DNA of 64,000 nucleotides. It comes from Manduca sexta. Lineage: Eukaryota; Arthropoda; Insecta; Lepidoptera; Sphingidae. Positions 46,180-58,139 of this stretch are shown here, one piece after another. The stretch spans positions 10,238,777 to 10,302,776 of the forward strand of contig NC_051141.1 of NCBI RefSeq assembly GCF_014839805.1. The letters run 5' to 3'. The notes below the pieces were generated by a model. The model had not been told where the DNA came from. It searched no databases and saw nothing but the letters and a program-made list of their open reading frames with translations. The position numbers and the translations under genes were made by a program. Position 1 is the first letter of the stretch. Every line of letters starts with the position of its first letter.

Positions 46180-46395
46180 TTAGCATCTACGGTTCATTCA
46201 CTGCTCTAAAGTACCGGGTCGAATCCCAGGTCGGACAAAGCGATATTGAGTTTTTCTACCAAAACACAGTAGCCTGAAGTCGGTGAATATGACATTAGGA
46301 TCGCGCCCTATCATATCATGGAACGAACCACACTCTACTAACGGTGGCCCAGTTGCACGCCCGCCCACCCCGAAGGTAAAGTGCGTAAAATGTAA
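46180..46395 (+). mobile_element. SINE family B copy with B box only
   Basis: CCGGGTCGAATCCCAGGTCG (B-box region), GGACAAAGCGATATTGAG, CACAGTAGCCTGAAGTC, CGCGCCCTATCATATCATGG, CCCAGTTGCAC and CACCCCGAAGGTAAAGTG follow the SINE B order. The A box is not recognisable. Frames over it are accidental. Confidence 0.7.
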
Positions 46396-47779
46396 TGTGT
46401 ATTTATTTGAAGAGGAATATCGAATGCTAGATGTCCATGTAATCATCATATTCGGGAAATTATTAAAAATTGCTCGCAATTTCGCCCGTGTCGAAAACCT
46501 TTTCCGCTACAAATGTCCCTAAACCACACTAGCTGTCAACGACGCTTTTTTCTCATAGACAAAATAGTCAATGGAATGGCAGGACTATAACATTACAATT
46601 TAATAATATTAATTTTACTTTTTTTATTTTTATACTTTACATATCCTTACTATTCAATATATCCAAAGGTTAAACACTGACCGATGCTTATATTAATATC
46701 ATTAATTAGTTAGGTATCGTAGTAATCTAAGCGGAGTGTGGATGCAGCCACAACTTGAGCTACGATTTGACACATGCAGTTAGCCATTTGACATTTGAGT
46801 TTTGGTTAGGTGGCTTTGAATGGACATTTTGTGATTTGATTTCCATTTAACGCTATATTATTTCGCATTATTAATGACACATTGGAGCGTAAAATAACGG
46901 GTAAGGCAGAGTTTAAACTTTAAACGAATTGAATAATTGCAACAATATTTGTCCACGTTATATTCTATCCTGATGTGGTTCACGTAGAGATAGGTTGTCA
47001 TTTATATATTTTAATTCCTCAATGGAACAAATGGATCCCTCGGTTAGTAATTTTTATTTATTGAACTATGTACTTATACACAATGAAATATTTACTTAAT
47101 TAGATTAATTACGAGTTTTACATACAAGAAAGCACACAGATAATTTGAAAAAAAAAACGAAACAATTAGAACATTTATAAGTAAAAATATCGCTCCAAAT
47201 CTAGTCTTGGGGCGGAATCAAGTAGACAGCCAAATACCGTGTGGGATGGGAAGTCACTGTGGATGCCCTCTGTTTCATCTCGGAGATATAGAACCTGAAT
47301 GAAATGACGTACAATATAGTTTTAAATATCATATTTCATAATTATATTATTGTACCTACAAGCTACATAGTAGATATTTTATTCAGTAACCATTATTTCT
47401 CTCTGCTTTCAATTAAATATATTGTGAATTTTTCCTAAAATCTCAATTTCTATTAAGAATTGCATTCTATTAAGTGTTTTCACAACCACGAGCAACTAAA
47501 TATACGAGATTCATTAAAGAAAATAAATGACTCGCAGCGCCGCCCGGTCCAGCAACAGATAGCAAAGTTTTATGAAACCTTTATAGCTTCAATATTTCTG
47601 TGAACTTCTTTGCAGTACTTATGCTAAGTAAAATACAACATAAGCAAATAAAAAGTTCAATTAATGTTTAATAGAAATATTTGATTGACTCACTTTTGAA
47701 ATTAGTCAGTTAATTATAATATGTTTTAGGTAAGAATAATTTTCATACCATAAAATATAACTTTTAATATTTAGACATG

Positions 47780-47985
47780 CATGGTTACAAACGTACATTA
47801 CATGGTTCCTTACACATAAAACAAAGTGCCCCGCAAACAAAGTGTCAAATAGATTTCTATAAAATTTGGAACGGAGGTAATTTGAAACCCTGGGAAGGAC
47901 GTAGGCTACTTTTTACCCGCGAAAAATATATAGCAAATATTTTATCCTGGAAAAACCTTTTCAATAAATGTATCGTAAGTATTTG
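47780..47985 (+). mobile_element. Helitron H1 internal fragment
   Basis: AAATTTGGAACGGAGGTAAT, TTGAAACCCTGGGAAGGACG, TAGGCTACTTTTTACCCGCG and AAAAATATATAGCAAATATT correspond to the 3' half of H1 (compare 20780-20880 and 54585-54680). Neither terminus is present; the 73-codon frame is not a gene. Confidence 0.55.
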
Positions 47986-48375
47986 TTATATTCTTTGAAC
48001 AGCGCGAACTCTTTACCTCGTTCACACTTTTCATTTTAGTATTATTATACCCTATATCTGCATTTGTACGTTTTAGAATATAATGTCAAAACTGCAAATG
48101 TATCTAACTAATTCCAGTTGTTTAAGCCTGTACTTACAAATATGAAACCGTAAGTAAAATTAAAAACAGACTCAAAACAGTGCCGTTTATTTTCTAAATA
48201 AATGAAGAAACGTGCTAACCTTTTTGACTTTATAAACACTTCACTCCATGGCTTTTTAACTTTAATCTACATTTTATATTGCAGCATGCGGTGTCTTAAC
48301 TTTTCAATTAATAGACAAGATCAGTGTCCTTTAGGAGTAAATTAGGCAGTGCGTGAGTTAGCAATTAAATATTAA

Positions 48376-48445
48376 CATTATCTGATCTACATCCATTTAA
48401 TTATTGATAATTATTGATAATTAAATAGATGCAGATCAGATAATG
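48376..48445. repeat. Hairpin with 28-bp arms
   Basis: The arms 48376-48403 and 48418-48445 pair with 2 mismatches around a 14-nt loop TTGATAATTATTGA-like sequence. It sits 60 bp upstream of a family X copy. Confidence 0.85.
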
Positions 48446-48504
48446 ATCAATTCAATTTGAAACCGTATTTATAATAAGCCATTACGATTATCGTATATTC
48501 AATA

Positions 48505-48735
48505 GACACGAAAGTCCATATAAACTATTTATTCAAAATCTGGAGTTGGAAATAAAGTTCGCTGCAGCGCTACAACTTCAATCGTCGTCTAACCAATCTT
48601 CAAACATGCAGTTCTAAAGCGCTTTAAATAGAGTATAAGTAAAATAGCAACCAATATCGGATTATAGTACACTTCAGTTGAACACAGTGAGTGTTTGGAA
48701 CACACAGATCTAGTAAGTAGGACATATATATCGGT
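48505..48735 (+). repeat. Unclassified repeat family X, most continuous copy
   Basis: It contains both halves: ACACGAAAGTCCATATAAAC, AAGTTCGCTGCAGCGCTACA, AATAGAGTATAAGTAAAATA, then CAGTTGAACACAGTGAGTGT and ATATATATCGG. No inverted ends or coding frame are visible. Confidence 0.65.
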
Positions 48736-49214
48736 AGTTATTACGAATTCAGTCTGATTCGAAGGCTTAATAATTCAGACACTAGATAGGCTAGCCTATA
48801 AATTACTCGCCACTAACCTGAACTAGTTTCTAGGCGTCTTTGATTAAGTAGAATTAGTTGTTTAGATCTATACTGATAGACTAGAATATTACCATATTTT
48901 GTTAGATATTGTAAGTAAAATTAATAACCAGAAAATCTAATTTGTCTTTCACTTGACGAAAATCATATTTTTCTGACGTAAAGTGACGTGTTGCATCAGA
49001 AAGGTTTCAATTGAATATGGTGCACATTTGTCTGATGCGTTGTGTTGTGACGGCTTGTTGATTGCGATCCCGCAGCTGACGCGACACAATGGGTCCAACT
49101 AGTGGGCACACGCGAGTGTGTGCCAATGTTGTGCTGTGACTCATCATAATCGAATATGTACATACACCAATACAAAACAATTTATGATCCAAAATATAAG
49201 AATCAAACTATTAG

Positions 49215-49650
49215 AGCAGCTATTTTTATTTTATTTTTTATTTTATTTATTAGGGATCCCCAATAGAATTTACAATATTACATACGAATAACTGAAACAA
49301 AAAAAAAACATCTGGACTAATTGCAATTCTAATAACAGGCAACCACAACATGCGTAAGGTTAGAAAAAAAAATTTAAGCATATAAAAATAACAAAGGAGA
49401 AATAGTTAACAATATAAATCTATATTCTATAAACCTAATAACTAATATTAAAGTTTATTATTATCAGAATGCACATTATACCTCATCAATATTTACTAAA
49501 ACAGCTTGTTTGAATGTAGACAAGGAATCATGGTAAATGTCTAAATTCTTTACTTTAATAGACAGACGGTTATAGAGAGCTGACAGACGAGGGATAGGTG
49601 AGTGTCTTCCTACATTGGTTTTTTTCCTAAATTGGTTGATTTTGGAGGAG
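49215..49650 (-). mobile_element. LINE (Jockey/CR1-like) C-terminus and 3' UTR
   Basis: The minus-strand frame ends GRHSPIPRLSALYNRLSIKV then LDIYHDSLSTFKQAVL and a stop at about 49476. The pattern SP(I/V)PR...N.L...LDI...SLS.FK..V is the usual end of ORF2 in Jockey/CR1-type LINEs. The following 260 bp end in an A/T-rich tail (TTTTATTTTATTTTTTATTT on the plus strand, from about 49223). It joins Harbinger-derived DNA at about 49650. Confidence 0.65.
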
Positions 49651-49674
49651 AAAGGAGAAAATATATTTTTTTTA

Positions 49675-49842
49675 GTCTTCTTCAATCAAACGATGAATTT
49701 TTTCGAACTGGGTCTTAAACATTCTGAAATACTGATTAAATTTTTCACCATAATTATCAAGCTCTTTAACGAGATTATGAAATTCGCCTTTAGTCTCTCT
49801 TTTTCTATTTACTGGATGAATCCAATATCTCCTTTTCTTTCT
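49675..49842 (-). pseudogene. PIF/Harbinger (HARBI1-like) N-terminal fragment
   Basis: There are 56 open codons between stops (49843-49845 and 49672-49674) with RRYWIHPVNRKR, GEFHNLVKELDNYGEKFNQY and FRMFKTQFEKIHRLIEED. The series (R)RRFWVHP, GEFHTL..EL..D..KFF.YFRMS, FD.LL..V is characteristic of the region before the DDE domain of PIF/Harbinger nucleases. The HP and YFRM signatures are intact; the catalytic DDE part is missing because the LINE piece begins immediately downstream. It is a transposon relic with no sign of domestication. Confidence 0.75.
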
Positions 49843-50095
49843 TTATTTTATTAGAATCGTTTCTAGCATTCATAATCGCAAATCTTCATCATAACTTAAA
49901 TCTGCATCTAATGATTAATGAAAAAACATTGTGAATATGTAATCTCTCCGAAAACCAAAGCTTCGAGAACTGATTAAAAAATCCGCCACAAAGCATCATA
50001 GAGATGTGAACAGCTGCCATCATGGCAGAGAACATCACGAAACAACACCTCAAATGTATTGGAAATGCGGCTTAATACACACCGATTATTTTCTA

Positions 50096-50350
50096 CACAT
50101 CACACACATTTATCCCCGAAGGGGTATGCAGAGGTGCAACCAAGGCACCCACTTTTCGCCGAGTGTGTTCCGCCCCAGGATGTGATAGGGGGCGAGCTTA
50201 TCGCCATATCGGGCACAAATTCCAGACTCCGGGCTAATATTGAGCAGAAAAACCTAAATATCACTTTGCCCGACCCGGGATTCGAACCCACGACCTAAGA
50301 GCGCTGTCGTACCGCGCATGCAGTACAACTACGCCACCGAGGCAGTCAGT
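50096..50350 (-). mobile_element. Complete tRNA-derived SINE family B with 11-bp target duplication
   Basis: Direct repeats ATTATTTTCTA at 50085-50095 and 50351-50361 bound it exactly. On the minus strand it has an A box TGGCGTAGTTGT (50325-50336, 11 of 12 to consensus) and a perfect B box GGTTCGAATCC (50278-50288). It ends CCCCTTCGGGGATAAATGTG then TGTGATGTGT. It serves as the reference for the partial copies at 15565, 29643, 40528, 45510 and 46180. The frames on both strands are accidental. Confidence 0.92.
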
Positions 50351-50520
50351 ATTATTTTCTAAGTGGTTTAGATTTAATTTTGCGAATATCTTTAAAACAT
50401 AAACAAAGTCCATATTTGGAGGCATAACTTATAGGTAGTAGGTAACATATTATCTAAAGGACAAGAGTCCACTTTTCGCGAATATTTTAGTAGCGTTTTG
50501 ACTTATTGAACATACACCTG

Positions 50521-50697
50521 GGCCCTTATTCTGTATGATAGTGTAAACGCGTTACGCGGCCGTGTCATGTTATCTTCGAGAAATGTGCGTGGAATGGTAT
50601 ACTGTAAGCCAAATTTCTATAGTCCTAAACATGACGCGTTGTGTTACGTGCTTGTTACGCACTGTTAAAATAACGTGCGAGATAGAGAATAAGGCCC
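50521..50697. mobile_element. 177-bp Harbinger-type MITE
   Basis: The inverted ends are GGCCCTTATTCTGTAT on the left and, inverted, GGGCCTTATTCTCTAT on the right, with CTG on both sides (50518-50520 and 50698-50700). A 3-bp CWG duplication with G/C-starting ends is typical of PIF/Harbinger MITEs. There is no coding content. Confidence 0.6.
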
Positions 50698-51007
50698 CTG
50701 TGTAGTTTTACTAGTTGCCAAATATAGTCTTAAACCGAATATATTTTAATAATAATAGGTTTACATATCTAGCTGGGTGCTACAGCTTCGTCAATTTTGT
50801 TACAACCGAGCATAAGAATAATGCTCTATTAATAAAAAAGATAAGACCTAGACCTAATCTTATATAAGACCTAAGGTAGTACTGAAGATCATCTTACATA
50901 GGGGAAAGTTAAGATCAAAATGAGTAGTGAATATTTTTATTTTTTCAATCTTTATTTAAGGAGCTTGGTCCTTATTTCACGGCTATGTCGCTCGTACGTC
51001 CACTTTT

Positions 51008-51064
51008 CCCCGTGCCTACTCACTTTTCACGATATCAAAATATTTTTTTAATAAAGCCCTAGTC
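51008..51064. repeat. Short dispersed repeat, copy 2
   Basis: ACTCACTTTTCACGATATCA then AAATATTTTTTTAATAAAGC corresponds to 19770-19832. Confidence 0.4.
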
Positions 51065-51294
51065 CCTTCTATGTAGATTAATATGATGAAATTCTGATTA
51101 TAACCGAAACCGCATCTCAAAAAATATCTTGGTTACTAAAGGAAGCAAACATGTGTTGCCAACGTATCGGGTGACCTCTTTCTAACTACTTGTAGCTAAA
51201 CGTATCAGTATAGGTTTGTCCACCTATTCATAAAACTTCAAATGAATCATATAATATTCTGAATAAACTCTAACCGTCGAATCCGTACTCATAT

Positions 51295-51430
51295 GTAAAG
51301 CTGAAGAGTTTGTTTTTTTGAACAAAGCAATCTCAGAAACTACTAAACGATACGAATCTATGTTGCTCTTGCGGGACTTTTATCCTGTAATTTTTTTATA
51401 AATCTCGAATTCACATATAAATGGTAAACA
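51295..51430 (+). mobile_element. Helitron H1 fragment
   Basis: TAAAGCTGAAGAGTTTGTTT, AACAAAGCAATCTCAGAAAC and TACTAAACGA correspond to positions 10-70 of the H1 family. Both ends are missing. Confidence 0.5.
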
Positions 51431-54400
51431 AAATAGTACTTTATGCATTATACGTTTACTAGCGAATAACATTTACTTGAGTTTTATGGAACAGGCACTT
51501 AGTGGTTTAATGATCTATAATCTTTTTTACGACGAAACGTTATTTATCTGTTATTCGGTGTATTGCATCTTTACACCAGTCTCAAATTCCAATTAGATTT
51601 AATCATAAATGTTTTGTAGAGCCGTAATTGAAAAACCTAGACTCTTCACTTTTCTAATTAACAATGCATTGTACTGAAATTTAATATGTATACAGGACTA
51701 TGTTTTTTTAATGAATATTTAAGTTGTAAATTTAATTAAACTAATTAAGTCTGGAGAAATTTTTGACCTACCTTCGAACCACGAAGTCACCTGTTTAGAT
51801 TTTTAATTTAAAGTACAAAATTTAAGCCATAATTCATAGAACATAAGTTTTTCACTTTACACCAACATTTTCATAATTTTCATTAAAGTTACGAAGCTGA
51901 TTGTTTTTAGCAAAAAAGTACAACTAATGAAAATTTTGTTGCAACAAAAAATCTCGAAGTAGTCTTCTACTTTAAGTAAAAAAAAACATTTAATTGTTTA
52001 AATCGAAAATTCTCAAAAATTCAGAAAAATATTCATAACTCGAAAACTATGATAAAATCGCGGAAATTACATGGGGGTGATTCGGACACCCCAAGGGGTG
52101 CTCTGTCTCTGGACCTCCGCTTAACACTATGTTCTGGAACACCCTGTACATATATTCTCTCTGTTAGAAATATTATTTCCTATTTCGGGTTCAGAAATTT
52201 TATCGGGTGATCTCTCTTTTATTTGATTGTGTTTTCGTTCCTGAAATTCCTTGTAATATTAAAAATTCCTGGAACGAGTTAGCCGTTTTACCATTTTAAA
52301 ATAATACGTAAGTATACGTAAATTAACACTGTATAAAGCTTCTTCATGGAACATCGAAATTCAGTTTCTATATTCTGAAGTGAAACTTTCTATTCTGAAA
52401 CTCATGCATCATCTTATGCATACAAATACTGTTTGACACGGAAACAAAACGAACAAAGAATTCAATGTGGAGTGGAGAAACTTTGTTGAATTAGCATTAG
52501 TGTATAGCAGATGGGGAACTGTTTGAAGCGATACCGTGTTTACGGTTATGTGTATACTATGATTATAAATAAAATCATTATGATTATCGTATAATCCCTT
52601 AGTTCAACCATATGACTTGGTCTGAGTGGGTTTCGTCCTAAACAATGTAGGTTGCTGTCAATAGGCATAGCGCAGTGGGAACGGTAGAGGCTGCACTTTT
52701 GGGGCAAAATGTTCATAATATAAACTTTAAAAAAATTTAACTTTGTCCTTTAATATTTTGCCGCGTATACCAATAGCTAAGTGGGGGCGCGTTATATTTT
52801 TTTTGTCTCGCCCAAGGTGGTATATATTCACGCTACTTCACTATTGCTGCCGCGTGATTCACCATAGCTGCACGTCCGTTAAACAGCGAAGCTTGAATGG
52901 TAATTTCTGTGAGCGGTCAGGGGCCTTTTCTGCTGTATCAAGTAATACACAAAGACCAAATTTTACCGAATGACAAAAGCTCACGCGCTTGGCAGTGTAA
53001 TCCCGCTATTATTATTATTATATTTACCTATTCACTTACGATTCTACAAGGTGTCGAGTACTTGACAAAAGAGTTCGCCTAAAAAGTCTTCATAAATGAA
53101 TTCATTATATTCTATTATTATCATGACATTTCACTGGATCAGATCAAATTATATTGTCTTTTTTCAGCATAGTATTATTCCAGTGTTGTCCAGCCTGGTA
53201 TCCTGCTATAGACTCAAGTAGCGAAATGGCGTAGTGGCGACATGTGGGTGTTACCTATGAAAATACGTTGTGATTGGTATAATTATGAAATAATATCTGT
53301 ATATTTAAATTTTCAAATACTATCGAGCAGTCATAGTTATTGGATTTAAATTGCAACAGAGCGCTTTGAGGCGCGCGGCACCGCCGGTCCGCCTCGCCGT
53401 CAGGCACGCTTCCGCCCGGAACTCCCCTCCCTCCATCGACATCAATTAGCAACGGTCAGTCAGCGAAACCAATACCGCTTCAGCAAACAAAACTGTTTTA
53501 ACAGCATCCACTGCCTTTTATGACTAGTCGAAATGTGCACTTGTGAAATTCAAATGTACTCCACTGTACCTAACATGCTCAATACGATGATTACATCTTA
53601 TCTTAAGAACTATTTCGGACAAAGTTTATACTTTGTTCGCATAACACAGACCCAAAATCAATCGTTGCCACGAACAGTATTTCTTATAAATGATGTCATA
53701 ATATGTCGTTTTCTTCTTTGTAAGCATCATATTAAAGGTTATTTAGGTATAATTTTTCCGCAACATGCGCTATTAATACAATTATTGTCTTTAATTTTTA
53801 CAAATCTTGATGGAAATTGTAAATCCTCGTTTATAATACATTTGCACATACTGTGACATAATTGACTTTTAGTTATTGTTGGACATAAATTACTTCTTAT
53901 TTGGTCAGCTACATGAAGTATTATAATAATTATTCTCAAATCAGTTCATCTCGTCTAGCCGCGTGTGAAGTACTGTTAATAAAATTTTCATAAGCCTATA
54001 TCGATAAAAAAGAGTTCTCAGATAAGGACATTTTGCTGCCCATGCAACAAGGCCACCTCAGCTTATCCATTTGTTTCCAAAGTTGTGTCCAAAAGTTCCA
54101 CACAAATTTAATCGTTTGGTGTAATACTATACTATGTATTTTATATTGCTGATCCGATGTGGCACTATTAATAATAATTTTAAACGTTTACTCGCATAAG
54201 TTTTATTCTTATTCGCGAGGTATAATGATTACGTAAGTAAATTATAATATATAATTGTCGTACATACAACAAAGCTTATTAAACTATCTACATACTTCTT
54301 TGACCCACGTATGTGAAGCTACGGGCCTGTATTCGTTGTTTCTCAGAAATACGTGTACGTACTGGTACGTACCGTATTGTATTTTGAGGTATAAAATAAG

Positions 54401-54515
54401 TTTAAGTATCGCGGAAATAATCATCCTGGACTTAAACCATCCACCGCAAACCGGGGTAAACATTAAACCCTTATAAACGTAAGTAACAGGAAAAATAACA
54501 CCATCACATTTACTT
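51431..54515. other. AT-rich DNA with one GC island
   Basis: TGGAACACCCTGTACA at 52135-52150 resembles a transposon end. The GC island is at 53360-53460. Frames such as 53533-53856 have no recognised homology. Confidence 0.4.
53360..53460. promoter_or_regulatory. Isolated GC/CpG-rich island, possible promoter or exon
   Basis: About 100 bp is strongly GC- and CpG-rich (GGCGCGCGGCACCGCCGGTC region) in AT-rich DNA. TCAGTCAG at 53456-53463 resembles an insect initiator. No TATA box is convincing and I recognise no repeat copy. It could equally be a retroelement fragment. Confidence 0.25.
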
Positions 54516-54705
54516 ATACTAGTATGTTTGTTGGTTTGAATGCGCTAATCTTAGGGACTACCCAACGGATTTTGATGAAATGGAATGGAGATAGTTTGAG
54601 GCCGTGGGAAACACTTAGGCTATGTTCTATCCCGGGAAAATATATAGCGAAACTTTTATCCCGCAAAAACCTTTTCACGCAGGTGAAGCCGAGAACATAA
54701 GCTAG
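54516..54705 (+). mobile_element. Helitron H1, 3' half
   Basis: AATGCGCTAATCTTAGGGAC, TACCCAACGGATTTTGATGA, TATCCCGGGAAAATATATAG and CACGCAGGTGAAGCCGAGAA then CATAAGCTAG (ending 54705, before T) match the 3' half of H1. The GC stem has decayed. The 5' TC end is absent. Confidence 0.7.
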
Positions 54706-55311
54706 TTACATAAAAATAGACCGGAAATAGTAAAATCGCCACTATGTTGTTAGAAAATGTTTTTATAATTAGTTTAAGCATCACAGGCGTGGCAGAAACG
54801 TGGCATTTGATAACCTTTTACTGCTTTTGAATTTCGACTTCCGACTCACTCGTTGTTACAAACTAACACACAATACCGGACCACATGTTACCATTGATGT
54901 TTAAAGTTTGGTTAATAATAACGTTGACGAGTTCGTGAAACTGGGTTCCATAGATGGCGTATTCGGCAAGCTAACTTTTGCCGAACAATTCTCTCGTGTA
55001 TAGCATTGTTTTGAAATTTTCTAGAACTATAACCGAATAATTCGAGATTAAACGCGCAAAAGCGAGTAAAAGGGTTGGCTAGAATCAACTAGCCTCGCCG
55101 TACCGAATTGAATAATCGCTGCATCGCGTCCCGTTAATTCGCCAGTATACATCTACCTCGCAAGTACGACAAAATATGTCAAGTGGTATCATCGTCAATA
55201 TTACACAATAAATACAATTTAATTTTGGCGCACTTCAATTCTGCTTTAGTTAATGCGAGCTTTATTGGTTGTCGTAGCCACAACGTTTAAGTAGTAATGA
55301 AATATTTTATG

Positions 55312-56140
55312 AGTGCTTTTTTATGTTATCGGGGGCAAACGAACAAATGGTAAGTGATCACCGTCGCCCGCGAACATCTGCAGTACTAGGGAGCATAGAG
55401 ATGCGTTTCCGGCCTTTTAGGTAGGAATACGCTCTTTTTTTTTTTAGGTTGCCAGGTCGTATTTATCCGGAAATGCTGCTGGGGACAATTGGTTCCATAT
55501 TTTTATAGTGCGTGGTAAAAAATGTCGGCAGCAACGTATTGTAGTGGATCGCCAACTTCCGAGGTGATGTGGATGGAATTTAGAGTTTTGCCGCGTTTTA
55601 CGGTGATGGAATTCAGCAGCAGGGATAAGTTCAAAGAACTCTTCAGAGCACTCGCCATGGTAAATGCGATAGAGAATTCAGAGCGATGCTACATCTTTAC
55701 GCAGAGCCAAAGGATCAAGCCGATTGTAGAGAACATGGTCGTCGACGATACGAGCTGCCCGATGTTGGATGCGATCGAGAGGGAGAAGCTAGTACTGGGG
55801 TGCCCCTGCCCAAAGATGAGAACAATATTCCATGTGGGGCCGAACCTGCGCCTTATAAAGTTGCAGGCGTTAGCCCGACGTGAAATACCGCCTTGATTTG
55901 TTGAGCACACTAAGCTTCTTTGAGGCCAATTTGGCCTTATCCTCTAGGTGACCGCGGAACTGAACAACACTCGATATTTCCACTCCAAGAATTCCAATAC
56001 TGGCGGTGGCAGTTAGAGGAATGCCCTGGAATTGAGGCGAAACGACAAACGGGAAACGCACAAACTTGTGTGCTTGCATATACAACAATTATTTCGCGGC
56101 GTTTTTGTTTTGTTTGCGAAAACAGGAGTAAAGTAACTAA
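55312..56140 (-). pseudogene. Jockey-clade LINE ORF2 C-terminal relic, one frame with stops
   Basis: On the minus strand a single frame runs from 56088 to 55321. In order it reads FPFVVSPQFQGIPLTATASI, GILGVEISSVVQFRGHLEDK, ASKKLSVLN, RLQLYKAQVRPHMEYCSHLW, DRIQHRAARIVDD, DPLALRKDVASL, YRIYHGECSEE, HHLGSWRSTTIRC, FLPRTIKIWNQLS and LQMFAGDGDHLPF. This is the ORF2 region downstream of the RT palm in Jockey-type elements of insects. In-frame stops lie at 55870-55872, 55789-55791, 55678-55680, 55444-55446 and 55417-55419, with no frameshift over about 770 bp. Upstream of 56088, TQVCAF lies in another frame. The 3' end is A-rich near 55312. Plus-strand frames here (for example 55522-55896) are shadows. 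Confidence 0.9.
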
Positions 56141-56171
56141 CCTAACTGAAACCATTGGAGTATATTCCTTA

Positions 56172-56364
56172 ACACGAACGACCATATAAACTATTTGTTC
56201 AAATTCTGGAGTTACAACTAAAGTTCGCTACAGCGCTAAAACATCAAACATCGTCTGACCAAACATTTAAATAGCTGCCAATATTGAAACCACCCTAAAT
56301 TTAATTTGAATGGATTTCAGATCAATTCAATTTAATACTAGTGCATATATTATATCGATGACAG
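56172..56364 (+). repeat. Unclassified repeat family X, shortened copy
   Basis: ACACGAACGACCATATAAAC, TTTGTTCAAATTCTGGAGTT, AAGTTCGCTACAGCGC, TTTGAATGGATTTCAGATCA and TATATCGATGACAG join the left and right halves with a deletion between them. It abuts the Jockey relic. Confidence 0.65.
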
Positions 56365-57254
56365 AAACCATTCGGATTTCTATAACCTTTTGTGACGTGT
56401 TTTGCCCGTTAACATGACACTGGCAAGCTACTACAAACTGTTTGAATCATTAATCTTATCCAAAGTAGGAAATTAGAATGTTAATATAGAATAAGACCGC
56501 ATTTTTTAAATTAAATCTCTGGGTTATGTCGGGACGATGCCCCCAGGGTGAACGAAGTTATAGCTTGTGGAATTTGAAAATTATTATGTTTACGTTTTAA
56601 GCAAAGTAGTGTTGACGAAACCGTGATTTTATATTTATCAACAAAAATTTCATATCTTTCACATAAACTATTATTATTAGCTTTTAATATTTTACATTGA
56701 AACTAAACATGCATAGTTAAGAAATATACTTTTTATACCTTGCGAAAGGCAAACTCTAATCTGGATTTATATAGCGCGTATCGTCGCTTCAGACTTAAGT
56801 AATCCAGACTAATAAGTCACAATAGTAACAATAGTACACTCCCAAATTGTTCTATATCCAATAGCGAACCGTAATAATATCCATGGCTACCTTCATTGTC
56901 CAGATGAACGTTTCATTTGTGATTTTATATAACATTCCATAATATTTTCATATCCGATGTGTATTCCAAACAATATTCATCATTCACGCAATACATTTCG
57001 TTTATCGGTTTGACGCCAGTGGGGCCATTCTCATTTCCATTGACATTATCTAAGAATCGAACCAACAATTCAAGCTTATTACAGTGAAATTACGAATGTC
57101 GAAGTACTATTCTCGAATCTTCTGTTATGAGCCATAATCGAAATAAAATTCGAATAAATCGTAGTTGTAAAGTATTGTTATGAAGACAAGCACGCGAGGC
57201 ATTCCGTACTGCGCATGCGTAGCGATCTTTAATCGCCTGTGATAATTTTCTATA

Positions 57255-57545
57255 AATAATAATAATAATGTTAGCCTTGTATTATACTGTTCCATTGCTG
57301 AGCGCGGGCCTACTCCACTACTGAGAGACATTTGGCCTTAGTCAACCACACTGGCCTAGTGCGGGTTAGTTGAATCCAAACATCCTCAAAATTCCTATAG
57401 GTAGAGATCTTCTCAGGTAAGCATGTTTCCTCACGATATTTTCCTTCACAATTACAGCAAGCAATAATTCACAAGGAATTTTAGAAAAATCAAAGGTGTA
57501 TGCCCTTGAGTTTTAAACCTGCGGACCACCCAACTACGCTAACTC
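57255..57545 (-). mobile_element. tRNA-derived SINE family A, inverted
   Basis: The plus strand CCATTGCTGAGCGCGGGCCT, TGGCCTTAGTCAACCACACT, TTTCCTCACGATATTTTCCT and CCAACTACGCTA (A box complement, 57530-57541) follows the inverted order of 33118-33440. The B box is degenerate (AGTTTTAAACC). Confidence 0.8.
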
Positions 57546-58049
57546 CACCTACTCTATAAACAATATATTAAATTATCGAAGTTCATGGTGTCATCGCTGT
57601 TTCTATTTTGGTTGTCAAAATGACTACAGTCCATAAAAAAAATACGCAACAGCGCGACAGAAGCTTGTAATAAAGGGGGAATCGGAATAAAAAAAAAGCG
57701 ATTTTTATACTGCAGAGGGTGGATGACCCTCATTTCACAGTACAAAATATTAAAAAATGTTATACATCACTTTAATTTGACGGTTTATAATATGAATTGA
57801 AACTTTGAAACCGATTTTTTTTAATACTAATGCGCGAGAATTACTCCACTGATATTTGGGTACGTCCATAATATTCGAGTTCATTTAGGTAGGGTGGGTA
57901 TCCCATTATTAGAAATTAAAATAATGAATTATGATATATATTTCTAATTTTTCATTTAAATTTCTACTTAGTTAAGTATTCCTTTTAATTGTAATATGAA
58001 TGGTTTTGTAGTGTCATTTAATTGTAACTAGATATCTAAAATATGTTAT

Positions 58050-58072
58050 ATATATATATATATATACAGCAT
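58050..58072. repeat. (TA)n microsatellite
   Basis: An alternating TA run of roughly 20 bp follows ATATGTTATA. It is a low-complexity repeat only. Confidence 0.85.
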
Positions 58073-58139
58073 AAAGCTGTGATAGAAAAATATTGAATAC
58101 TTATTCGTTATTCCAGTTCGTGGAACACGTTAAAAATGC

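Noticed and set aside
55522..55910. 124-codon plus-strand frame and neighbours
   Set aside because: They are antisense shadows of the Jockey ORF2 relic.
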